Source of the DNA: Caldicellulosiruptor changbaiensis
Lineage (GTDB): Bacteria; Bacillota; Thermoanaerobacteria; Caldicellulosiruptorales; Caldicellulosiruptoraceae
Reading direction: 5' to 3'
DNA length: 64,000 nucleotides
Assembly: GCF_003999255.1 (NCBI RefSeq)
Contig: NZ_CP034791.1
Location: 1,094,501 to 1,158,500, forward strand
A model generated the notes under the pieces. It was not told where the DNA came from. It did no database searches and saw only the letters and a program-made list of their open reading frames with translations. Below are positions 56,229 to 64,000 of the stretch, piece by piece. How positions within the stretch are numbered: position 1 is the stretch's first letter; each line of letters begins with the position of its first letter. The position numbers and the translations under genes were made by a program.

Positions 56229-57569
56229 TTAGTTTACTTTTATCTTATTGATTATCACATTTTTCAGACTCTTTGCACCAGGTTCTTTTACATTCTTTTT
56301 CAGATAAATTACAGCTAAAAACCTAATCAAACCCGATGTAAAAAAAGCTACGTGGTATGTGGCAACATTTATTCTTATATAGTTTTTCAAAAAAGCTACT
56401 ACAACTGGTGCTATATCTTCAATAAGATATCCTCCCAGTATAATAGGAATAGCACTTCCAAATATAGCATTGAACAAATTAATTACAGCTACATACATAG
56501 ATGTTTGGCTTTGGTCAGACAACTTCAAAATGAGATTGTTATTCCCCATATCAATTATTGGCCATAAAAGACCTGCAAATATACTAATAATTGTGACCAA
56601 AAATTTGTAATTGTTTACAGTAGTAAAACACCATATTATAGGAAGCAAGGATATAAAGCCTGTTGCTATAAGAAGCATTGGTCTATTCCCAATTTTATCG
56701 ACTATTCTTCCAATATACGGTAGTGTTATTATGGTGACAACGTTGCTGACAATTTGGGTTAGCAATATTATGTCAAAATAACTCATTTTCAAATCTTTTA
56801 TCATGTACATGTTGAAGTAGGGACCTGCAATGTTAAGTCCAAAATTCCATATTACGAAGAACATCATAAATCTTCTGAAGTAATGATTATTGAGTGTGGA
56901 AAAAAACATTTTTTTCAAATCTAATTGAGTTTCCTCATTTTTCATTGGCAAGTCTTTTACAAAAAAGAAACAGCTAATATCCAACATCCCCATTATTGCA
57001 GCAAAGACAAATATTATAGAAAAACCTGGCAAATTGTTATGTGAGTCTAAGAATTTGCCAATAGCCAAGCCACTTAGCATTCCAACAATTGTTGAGATAG
57101 TAGCTCTTCTTGAGAAAAATCGTCCTCTTATATGCTCTGGTATTAAATCACCCATCCACGACCAAAATGAGACATTAGTAAATGAGTTTGAAATTGAAGA
57201 AATTGTCATAAATCCAATCAGTAAAAATAACAATGTATAAGAGCCTTTACCCAAAAATAATGGTAAAATTGCTATGAACGCCCATGGCAGCCTATGTAAA
57301 AAACCACTTATCAAAAATATAGATTTTCTCTTTTTTGATTTTTCTAAGACAAACGATGCAAAAACTTGAGCAACTCCACCTAATACGGGTAATGCTAACA
57401 TGATTCCATACATTAAATCTCCAAAACCAATAGCTTTGGCAAAACCAGCAACTGGTGAGCCTGTTGTAACATTAAAGAATACGATTCCAAAAGTTATTCC
57501 AAGAATGACAAAGTTAAGGCTTCTTTGCAAAGACCTGTCTGATGTCAAATCAGAGTTTAAGCCAAACAT
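56229..57569 (-). CDS. MFS transporter
   Basis: 446 residues, about 12 transmembrane helices with the central cytoplasmic loop after helix 6 (KDLPMKNEETQLDLKK). GRFFSRRATISTIVGML and LPYIGRIVDKIGNRPMLL correspond to the inter-helix MFS loops. Starts LNSDLTSDRSLQRSLNFVILG, as in a Firmicutes subfamily of unknown substrate. Minus strand, convergent with rnpB. Confidence 0.85.
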   Translation of the reverse strand: MFGLNSDLTSDRSLQRSLNFVILGITFGIVFFNVTTGSPVAGFAKAIGFGDLMYGIMLALPVLGGVAQVFASFVLEKSKKRKSIFLISGFLHRLPWAFIAILPLFLGKGSYTLLFLLIGFMTISSISNSFTNVSFWSWMGDLIPEHIRGRFFSRRATISTIVGMLSGLAIGKFLDSHNNLPGFSIIFVFAAIMGMLDISCFFFVKDLPMKNEETQLDLKKMFFSTLNNHYFRRFMMFFVIWNFGLNIAGPYFNMYMIKDLKMSYFDIILLTQIVSNVVTIITLPYIGRIVDKIGNRPMLLIATGFISLLPIIWCFTTVNNYKFLVTIISIFAGLLWPIIDMGNNNLILKLSDQSQTSMYVAVINLFNAIFGSAIPIILGGYLIEDIAPVVVAFLKNYIRINVATYHVAFFTSGLIRFLAVIYLKKNVKEPGAKSLKNVIINKIKVN

Positions 57570-57669
57570 TTAATGACCCCCAACCAATTTATTATTTGGT
57601 ACTTTAATGTTCTATAGCTGCAAAACCTGATGCAAAGGTCACATTGTCTATTATACTCTATTATTGCAT

Positions 57670-57703
57670 TAAAAAAAACTGTAGGCATTAAAACCTACAG
57701 TCA
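57670..57703 (-). terminator. Terminator of spoVT (minus strand)
   Basis: ACTGTAGG (57679-57686) and CCTACAGT (57694-57701) form the stem; on the minus strand it is followed by eight T residues (57671-57678). It ends transcription just after the spoVT stop. Confidence 0.85.
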
Positions 57704-57728
57704 AAACCCAAAAGTTTGTTCAAAACAA

Positions 57729-58280
57729 CTATTGTTCAAGTTGTTTGCCAAAGAATGATGTTGCAGCTTGAACAAGCTTGTACTCTGAGTCTCCCATCTT
57801 CACATTTGATTCGGTTGAACACATAATAACACTTCCAATTACAGTGCCTTCAGAGAGAATTGGGCTGACAATTTGAGCAGTATACCTTGTTGTGTCTCCT
57901 TCAACGATTGGGATGCTGCTCATGTCATTTTCAGATTTTACAAACACAATAGTATTTTCTTCCATAACCCTTTCAAGTTCTTGGCTCAAGGCTTTATCCA
58001 TATAATCCTTTTTTGAGGCGCCTGACACAGCAATAACTTTGTCTCTATCAGTTATGATTACAATATGCCCACTTACTTGATGCAAGGTGTCTGCGTATTC
58101 TTTTGCAAAAGCTCCCATCTCACCAATTGGTGAATACTTTTTTAAGATGACCTCACCTTCATTGTCTGTATATATCTCAAGTGGGTCACCTTCTCGAATT
58201 TTAAGAGTTCTTCTTATTTCTTTTGGAATTACAACTCGACCTAAATCGTCAATGCGTCTTACAATTCCTGTTGCCTTCAT
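57729..58280 (-). CDS. spoVT: Stage V sporulation protein T (AbrB-family regulator)
   Basis: 183 residues. N-terminal swapped-hairpin AbrB domain, ATGIVRRIDDLGRVVIPKEI followed by RRTLKIREGDPLEIY, then a GAF-like domain (SGHIVIITDRDKVIAVSGA). It regulates forespore genes in Bacillus. The ATG has AAGGAG upstream on the minus strand. Confidence 0.95.
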   Translation of the reverse strand: MKATGIVRRIDDLGRVVIPKEIRRTLKIREGDPLEIYTDNEGEVILKKYSPIGEMGAFAKEYADTLHQVSGHIVIITDRDKVIAVSGASKKDYMDKALSQELERVMEENTIVFVKSENDMSSIPIVEGDTTRYTAQIVSPILSEGTVIGSVIMCSTESNVKMGDSEYKLVQAATSFFGKQLEQ

Positions 58281-58356
58281 TTTACTTTCAACTCCTTTTT
58301 AAATTTTCTATAATTAGTTTTTATAATTCTCTTATTTGTTATTCTTTAAAAAATCT

Positions 58357-58728
58357 TTATTGCTCGTCGTCAGCTTTTTTAATTAAATTTTCAAGCTGGG
58401 TTTTTCTGTAGTGTTGACGCTTTAAGATATTGTTTAGGATGTGTTTGGGAAGTTTTTCTTTGTAATGTTGCAAATATCCTTCTGTGTATAGATAATTTTT
58501 TACAAGATTTCTCACTTCAGCTTCTTTATCGTGTTCTTTTAAAATTGCTTTTTGAATATTGTTTATCTGCTCTTCTCTTCTCCTCTGTTTTTGAACTACC
58601 TGCTGAATTTTTTCATATGGTAGAAGCTGGCTATACTCTTCAAGATGGCGCTGAGTTCTTGTATAATTTTCGACAAGGTTTTTTAAATGTAAAAATCGGC
58701 GTTTATTAAGATGTAAGTCTTCTCTCAT
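58357..58728 (-). CDS. Helical protein with an internal duplication
   Basis: 123 residues, highly charged, no family recognised. Two similar halves: NLVENYTRTQRHLEEYSQLL with a following QQVVQKQRRREEQINN, and NLVKNYLYTEGYLQHYKEKL with NNILKRQHYRKTQLEN. Predicted helices suggest a coiled-coil or helical hairpin dimer. It lies upstream of spoVT on the same strand, 76 nt away. Start ATG 58728 has GAAGGTGAAAAG upstream on the minus strand. Confidence 0.65.
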   Translation of the reverse strand: MREDLHLNKRRFLHLKNLVENYTRTQRHLEEYSQLLPYEKIQQVVQKQRRREEQINNIQKAILKEHDKEAEVRNLVKNYLYTEGYLQHYKEKLPKHILNNILKRQHYRKTQLENLIKKADDEQ

Positions 58729-58881
58729 CTTTTCACCTTCTTTTATATTCTACTTAGTATTTTTTGCAAATCTATATATTTTTACTCTTAAATAATATTC
58801 AAAAAAGTCATTTTTCAGATTATCAAGATTGCTGTATAATAAAAAACAAGACTATGCTTTTGAAAAGGTGATGAAAAGAAA

Positions 58882-60678
58882 ATGAAAAAGGTGTTAATGG
58901 GCAATGAAGCTGTTGCTTATTCTCTCTTCATAAACGGTGTAAATGTTGCTACTGGTTATCCTGGAACACCTTCAACAGAGGTTATAGAAACCCTCAAAAA
59001 GTTCTCAGATGATGACTTTTATGTTGAATGGTCTGTTAACGAAAAAGTTGCACTTGAGGTTGCAGCAGGTGCGAGTCTTTCTGGTGCAAGAAGTGTTGCG
59101 ACAATGAAACAGGTCGGGCTTAATGTTGCAGCAGACCCACTTCTTTCACTATCAATTATCGGCATAGAAGGCGGTATGATTGTGTTTGTAGCAGACGACC
59201 CGGGACCACATTCTTCGCAAACAGAGCAGGACACAAGAAATTTTGCTCGATTTTGCAATCTGCCAGTTCTTGACCCATCATCTCCGAAAGAAGCATTTTC
59301 TCTTGTGAGAGCGGCATTTGAGATATCAGAAAAGTATAAACTACCTGTTATCTTTAGAATGACTACTCGCGTTTGCCATTCAAACGAGACATTGGAATTT
59401 GAATTCAAAAGAGAAAAGAGAAAGATCTCAAGCTTTGAAAAAAGACCTCAGTGGGTGATATTACCAGGGCTTTCTTATAAAAAACACATTGAACTTGAGG
59501 AAAAACTCACCAAAATGAGATCAGAACTGGGAAGGTTAAATATTATTGAAGGACATGGACAAATAGGGATTGTTACATCAGGAATCTCATATTTTTATGT
59601 AAAAGAAGCAATAAGAGAATTTGAAGATTTATTTTCTATCCTGAAAGTAACTGTAGCACATCCTATAGATGACAGAACAATCTTAGATTTTGCCGCGGGG
59701 AAAAGAATGTTAATATTTATAGAAGAACTTGACCCTGTGATTGAAGAAGAGACAAAACTTGTGCTTTTTGAAAATGGAATGCATATTCTAACATATGGTA
59801 AACGAAATGGCTATGTTCCATTTGCTGGAGAACTTGATGTTGACAAAGTAAAACAAATAATATACGACGTTACAAAAAAGGAAGGACTCTTAGTACAAAA
59901 AAGCTTTGTAAATGCTCCTGAGATACCAAGAAGACAGTCTCAGCTTTGTTCGGGGTGCCCTCATAGAAGTTCATTTTTGATAGTGAAAAATGCATGCAAA
60001 GGTAAAGATGTGATATATACAGGAGATATAGGCTGCTATACACTTGGATACGCAAAGCCAATCTCAACAACAGACACCTGCCTTTGTATGGGTGCAAGTA
60101 TTACAATGGCACAGGGATTAAAACTTGCTGATGAAAAAAAGAAAGTGGTTGCTTTTATTGGAGATTCTACATTCTTTCACAGTGGGATTACAGGCCTTGT
60201 AAACGCATATTATAATAGGCACAACATAACAGTTTGTGTCCTGGACAATTTAACAACTGGAATGACGGGGTTTCAACCTCATCCTGGTGTTGGGCAAAAA
60301 GCGACGGGGCAAGAGGGTCAAAGAGTTGAAATAGCTGAGGTTGTAAAGGGAATCGGTATCAAAGAGGTTTTGATAATTGACCCTTATGAAGATTTTAATT
60401 TGTGTGTTCAAAAGGTGAGAGAATTTATAGAAAAAGATAAGCTTTCTGTTATTGTATTCAGACGAAAATGTGCAAATTTGAAGCGTTATAATGGTTATTA
60501 TAGAATAAATGAAAAATGTATAAATTGCAAAGCTTGTCTAAATACTACGGGCTGTCCGGCAATTAGTGAGGATGAAGAGAAAAATGTCTTCATAGACAAA
60601 ACTCTTTGCAGTGGATGTGGGCTTTGTGCAAATTTTTGCCCAAGGATGGCAATTGAGAAGGTGGGAGAAAATGAGTAA
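58882..60678 (+). CDS. iorA: Indolepyruvate ferredoxin oxidoreductase, alpha subunit
   Basis: 598 residues. Oxidises aryl-2-oxoacids to acyl-CoA with ferredoxin. TPP-binding C-terminal half shows GDIGCYTLGYAKP and GDSTFFHSGITGLVNA; two iron-sulfur motifs close it: CINCKACLNTTGCP and CSGCGLCANFCP. Pyruvate-site part begins NEAVAYSLFINGVNVATGYPG. Overlaps iorB by 8 nt. Confidence 0.96.
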   Translation: MKKVLMGNEAVAYSLFINGVNVATGYPGTPSTEVIETLKKFSDDDFYVEWSVNEKVALEVAAGASLSGARSVATMKQVGLNVAADPLLSLSIIGIEGGMIVFVADDPGPHSSQTEQDTRNFARFCNLPVLDPSSPKEAFSLVRAAFEISEKYKLPVIFRMTTRVCHSNETLEFEFKREKRKISSFEKRPQWVILPGLSYKKHIELEEKLTKMRSELGRLNIIEGHGQIGIVTSGISYFYVKEAIREFEDLFSILKVTVAHPIDDRTILDFAAGKRMLIFIEELDPVIEEETKLVLFENGMHILTYGKRNGYVPFAGELDVDKVKQIIYDVTKKEGLLVQKSFVNAPEIPRRQSQLCSGCPHRSSFLIVKNACKGKDVIYTGDIGCYTLGYAKPISTTDTCLCMGASITMAQGLKLADEKKKVVAFIGDSTFFHSGITGLVNAYYNRHNITVCVLDNLTTGMTGFQPHPGVGQKATGQEGQRVEIAEVVKGIGIKEVLIIDPYEDFNLCVQKVREFIEKDKLSVIVFRRKCANLKRYNGYYRINEKCINCKACLNTTGCPAISEDEEKNVFIDKTLCSGCGLCANFCPRMAIEKVGENE

Positions 60679-61231
60679 TATTCTTATAGCTGGAGTAGGT
60701 GGTCAAGGAAATATTTTTCTCTCAAGGGTAATTTGTCAGCTTTACATGAACAGGGGCTATAGTGTCAAAACAGCAGAGAACATAGGTATGAGCCAAAGGG
60801 GAGGGTCTGTTGTAAGTTTTGTAAGGATAGGTAGTGACGTTGGTCCTATCATCCCAGATGGTTTAAGTGACATGCTAATAGGGCTTGAGATGTGTGAGGC
60901 GCTGAGAAATGTGCACAAACTAAATGTTCATTCAAAGATAATCTTGAATAACAGGTATATAAAACCAAAAGAGACAAAGATAAAGAAAGAAGAGATTGTA
61001 GAGTTTTTTAAGCAAAATTTTAAGCATGTATATCATTTTGATGCACACAACATAGCAATAGAGCTTGGTGTGCCGAAAGCAGAAAACATTGCGATGCTCT
61101 CTTTGATTTGCAAAAGTTCTTTATTGCCTTTTTCAAAAGAGGAGATTTTGAGAGCCTTGAGTGAGCTGCTACCGCAAAAGATGTTTGGCATAAATAAATT
61201 TTTGGTTGAAAAGATTTATGAAAAATATTAA
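60671..61231 (+). CDS. iorB: Indolepyruvate ferredoxin oxidoreductase, beta subunit
   Basis: 186 residues from ATG 60671 (AAGGTGGGAG upstream); a longer frame from 60611 lies in iorA. Gamma/beta-type domain start NILIAGVGGQGNIFLSRVI, then ENIGMSQRGGSVVSFVRIG. Second subunit of the IorAB enzyme. Confidence 0.95.
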   Translation: MSNILIAGVGGQGNIFLSRVICQLYMNRGYSVKTAENIGMSQRGGSVVSFVRIGSDVGPIIPDGLSDMLIGLEMCEALRNVHKLNVHSKIILNNRYIKPKETKIKKEEIVEFFKQNFKHVYHFDAHNIAIELGVPKAENIAMLSLICKSSLLPFSKEEILRALSELLPQKMFGINKFLVEKIYEKY

Positions 61232-61274
61232 AATAAAAATAACTTGAAAGAAGAGAAGAGAGGAGAAAAAAGCA

Positions 61275-62522
61275 GTGGAAAGAGTTGAGATGAGAGAGGT
61301 CAAAGAGGAGCTTTTTTTGCAGCAAATTAAAAATGCCTATGAGAATAGCCCTTTTTATAGAAGAAAATACCAGGAGTTAGGGATTGATGTAGATGATATC
61401 AAAAGCTTGGCAGATATAAAAAAGCTTCCATTTACAACCAAAGAGGAACTCCGACAAGCTTATCCTCTCGGACTTGCGTCAACTGATGAGAGGAAAATAG
61501 TAAGAATTCACTCTTCCTCAGGTACAACAGGAGTTCCAGTGATAATTCCATACACACAAAAGGATGTAGATGACTGGAAAGAGATGATGAAAAGATGTTA
61601 TCAATTTGCTGGTGTGACTGAGCTTGACAGGGTGCAGATAACACCAGCTTATGGGCTTTGGACAGCCGGAATAGGATTTCAGCTTGGTGCTGAGTACTTA
61701 GGTGCAATGGTAATTCCAATGGGTCCAGGTAATACAGAAAAACAGCTTCAAATGATGATGGATTTGAAATCCACAGTACTTGTTGCAACCTCGTCATATG
61801 GTCTTTTGCTTGCAGAAGAAGTAATAAAAAAAGGACTTAAAGACAAAATTCACCTAAGAGTTGGAATATTTGGGTCTGAAAGATGGGGAGAAAAACAGAG
61901 AAAGATAATTGAGGAGTATTTAGGAATAGAGACATTTGATATATATGGTCTCACAGAGATTTATGGTCCTGGTATTGCAATTGATTGTAAGTACCATGAT
62001 GGACTTCACTATTTTGATGACTATCTTTATTTTGAGGTAATCGACCCGCAAACAGGACAAGAGGTTCCAGATGGTGAGTTTGGCGAGCTTGTCATAACAA
62101 CCCTGCAAAAAGAAGGTGCACCTCTTATTAGATACAGGACAAGAGATATTACAAGAAAACTTCCAGGAATGTGCCAATGTGGGTCTACATATCCGAGAAT
62201 TGATAGAATAGTTGGCAGAACTGACGATATGGTTAAAGTAAAAGGCGTTAATATTTTTCCTGCTCAGATAGATACGTTTTTAAAAGATATAAAGGGTGTT
62301 GGCAGCGAGTATCAAGTTGTTATTGAAAGAATAGGTTTTCGAGATAAATTGACCCTGAAAGTTGAAGTTGAAGATGAATTTTATACAAGTTCAATGAAGG
62401 ACTTAATTTCTAATGAATTTAAGAATAAAATAGGAGTGTCTGCTGAGATAATATTATGTAGAATTGGTGAACTTCCACGAAGTGAAAAGAAAACAAAGCG
62501 TATATTTGATTTGCGAGGATGA
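61275..62522 (+). CDS. paaK: Phenylacetate-CoA ligase family enzyme
   Basis: 415 residues. AMP-forming ligase motifs: RIHSSSGTTGVPVIIPYT, FDIYGLTEIYGPG, RTRDITRKL, RIVGRTDDMVKVKGVNIFP. Beside iorAB it could work in the reverse sense, making ATP and aryl acetates from aryl-acetyl-CoA during amino-acid fermentation; that is an inference from context. GTG 61275 chosen; ATG 61290 is an alternative. Confidence 0.93.
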   Translation: MERVEMREVKEELFLQQIKNAYENSPFYRRKYQELGIDVDDIKSLADIKKLPFTTKEELRQAYPLGLASTDERKIVRIHSSSGTTGVPVIIPYTQKDVDDWKEMMKRCYQFAGVTELDRVQITPAYGLWTAGIGFQLGAEYLGAMVIPMGPGNTEKQLQMMMDLKSTVLVATSSYGLLLAEEVIKKGLKDKIHLRVGIFGSERWGEKQRKIIEEYLGIETFDIYGLTEIYGPGIAIDCKYHDGLHYFDDYLYFEVIDPQTGQEVPDGEFGELVITTLQKEGAPLIRYRTRDITRKLPGMCQCGSTYPRIDRIVGRTDDMVKVKGVNIFPAQIDTFLKDIKGVGSEYQVVIERIGFRDKLTLKVEVEDEFYTSSMKDLISNEFKNKIGVSAEIILCRIGELPRSEKKTKRIFDLRG

Positions 62523-62529
62523 TAGAATA

Positions 62530-64000
62530 ATGGTAAAGACAAAGCTTTTAAGAGGAAGGCGAATGCTTTCCTCTATTTTAATTGTAATAGCTCTTTATTA
62601 TTCTGCGCCAAATATTTTTTCACATGATAGGCTTAGTGCAAATAGGCTTTTGAGCTGGCTTTTGTTATATCAAATATTTATCTTTTTCTCTTCGGCAATT
62701 ACAATTTCTTTACTGGTCAGATTTTTGAGTATGAGGTATTCTCGTAAGGTCTCAAATTATATCTTAAGTCTTTGCTGGAATGATGTTTTGGCAGTCTTTT
62801 CAAGTGTATCTGTACTTCATACTGCCTTTATGCTTGCCTCAGTAAATGTAGTTGATTATTCTTCTCAATGGATTGTCAAGGGAATTAACTTTGATATAGT
62901 GATTTCATTTGCTAATATTTTGGTAATAACTCTCTATTTTTATATCTTTTACACAATAACTCAACCGAAGAAGCTTTTTAGAAAAATGCTAAAAGACTTA
63001 GATAGCTTTTTAAAAGCAGGTGAAAAAGAAAGAGTTAATGAACAGCTTTTACTCATAAAGGAATTTTTTCGAAAAGCAAATCTGTTTTTAGATTTAGAAC
63101 TACTACTTTCTATACTTAATAGTCCGAAGGCTTTTCAACTTTTCATTGAAGGAGAGAAGAAAAATGACGGTTATTTAGAGGAGATAGTGGAAATATTGTT
63201 CAAAAATATGGAAAGTGCTATCTCATCGGAAAGGGCAGAGAAATTTAAAGAAGCAGTTGATTTTTTAGATAGTTTTGTTGATAAGGTTCAGGACACAACG
63301 ATTTATATTTTTGAAAAGCTGATTACAGGTTATTACAGTTTTATCTTTCACAATATTCAAAGGTTAAAATATGAGCAGGTTTTGTATATAGTAAATCATT
63401 TGGAAAGGATTTTTGAAACTCTTTTAAAAAAACAAATAAACATAAGTGATAAGTCAAAGTCTGATTTGATTGGGATTTTAGATAGGCTTTCATATATAAT
63501 CTTTCATGAAAATTCAGCAAAAAGTAGTGAGCTACTTTCGATCTTAGAATTTTATATCATTTTATTTGCTTTTTTTGAAAAGGATCATATTTTCTACTCT
63601 CAGGTTAAGGAAGAATTTGATACCTTTGTAATTTATTTGCTAAAAAGTACGCATGAATTTCCAAAAAAAGAAGCAAAAGAATACATTCTTAAGATAATTG
63701 AGAAACCAAAACGTTACAAAATTTCTTTTACAAGAATGGTGTTTGTTTATATTTTTCTTTTGACATTAGAATATAAAAGGTACGATATTGGATATATTCT
63801 TTTTAATGGAATCATGGAATTAGTAAAGACAGGAGAATTTTCTGTAAGAGGTACACATACTTTTTATCATAGTGCTGATACAGCGAAGAAGATGTTCTAC
63901 CTTTATAAATGTTTAGCGACAATGAAAAGTGGGATAAAGAGCGAAAAGTACAAAAAGAAAATGTATAAAAAATACATGGTGGCAACAGGTAACTGTAAAC
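62530..64000 (+). CDS. Multi-helix membrane protein with long cytosolic domain, 3' end outside window
   Basis: At least 490 residues, open to the window end. Four hydrophobic helices lie in the first 150 residues (for example SSILIVIALYYSAPNIF and WLLLYQIFIFFSSAITISLL), followed by a long helical region without recognised motif (LLLIKEFFRKANLFLDLELL; LSIIFHENS-type segments). Eight nt after paaK, so possibly co-transcribed. ATG 62530 has AGGATGAT upstream. No family recognised. Confidence 0.75.
   Translation, partial: MVKTKLLRGRRMLSSILIVIALYYSAPNIFSHDRLSANRLLSWLLLYQIFIFFSSAITISLLVRFLSMRYSRKVSNYILSLCWNDVLAVFSSVSVLHTAFMLASVNVVDYSSQWIVKGINFDIVISFANILVITLYFYIFYTITQPKKLFRKMLKDLDSFLKAGEKERVNEQLLLIKEFFRKANLFLDLELLLSILNSPKAFQLFIEGEKKNDGYLEEIVEILFKNMESAISSERAEKFKEAVDFLDSFVDKVQDTTIYIFEKLITGYYSFIFHNIQRLKYEQVLYIVNHLERIFETLLKKQINISDKSKSDLIGILDRLSYIIFHENSAKSSELLSILEFYIILFAFFEKDHIFYSQVKEEFDTFVIYLLKSTHEFPKKEAKEYILKIIEKPKRYKISFTRMVFVYIFLLTLEYKRYDIGYILFNGIMELVKTGEFSVRGTHTFYHSADTAKKMFYLYKCLATMKSGIKSEKYKKKMYKKYMVATGNCK

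Overview
The window looks like the chromosome of a low-G+C, Gram-positive anaerobe of the class Clostridia. Evidence is the strong A+T bias, purine-rich Shine-Dalgarno sites, and Firmicutes gene orders: ylxM-ffh-rpsP-khpA-rimM-trmD-rplS-rbgA-rnhB, recA-recX-rny-ymdB, spoIIIAA-AH-yqhY and nusB-xseAB-ispA. The indolepyruvate oxidoreductase/phenylacetate-CoA ligase cluster fits a (thermophilic) fermenter. Caldicellulosiruptor is my best guess at genus, from general impression and not from a database search. Sporulation genes are plentiful (dpaAB, a complete spoIIIA operon, spoVT, spoIIIE/ftsK).

Layout. 1-2609: the end of an ABC-2 permease gene, tRNA-Leu(CAG), and gltX on the minus strand. 2610-24592: an accessory island of about 22 kb. 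Its first part is a row of cassettes separated by broken copies of the 5' end of gltX (at 7518-7970 and 10463-10716). Cassette 1 has the gene order of the Bacillus subtilis epipeptide operon yydFGHIJ: a radical SAM enzyme, an M50 membrane peptidase, an ABC ATPase and an ABC permease, with two candidate precursor peptides that are too short for routine gene calling. Cassette 2 encodes an exported protein with a caspase-like His/Cys pair and a membrane-anchored partner. Cassette 3 encodes a large frameshifted surface protein that also ends in a His/Cys domain, a small membrane protein, and a 14-repeat RCC1 protein; the end of the large gene plus the small gene is repeated as a 638-bp direct duplication. 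Two inverted copies of one IS (17214-18147 degraded, 23480-24592 intact) then enclose a GntR-controlled operon (18355-22442) and a minus-strand exported protein gene.

24593-62522: conserved core. SRP and ribosome maturation genes; ylqG/ylqH/yraN; dipicolinate synthase; ftsK/spoIIIE; ygiQ-folD-rimO-pgsA-cinA; recA (with a LexA-type box) and recX; RNase Y; ymdB; spoIIIA operon; yqhY-amaP; nusB-xseAB-ispA; RNase P RNA; then, on the minus strand, an MFS transporter, spoVT and a helical protein; then iorA-iorB-paaK. The window ends inside an unrecognised membrane protein gene.

Points most worth attention: the gltX-fragment cassette row with its epipeptide-type locus and candidate precursors; a palindrome shared by the leaders of two cassette genes; the clustering of frameshifts in the island while the core genes are intact; and two conserved genes (rny and spoIIIAA) whose ribosome-binding-site geometry and reading frame point to AUU initiation codons. 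All functional names rest on motif recognition and gene order, with no database search.
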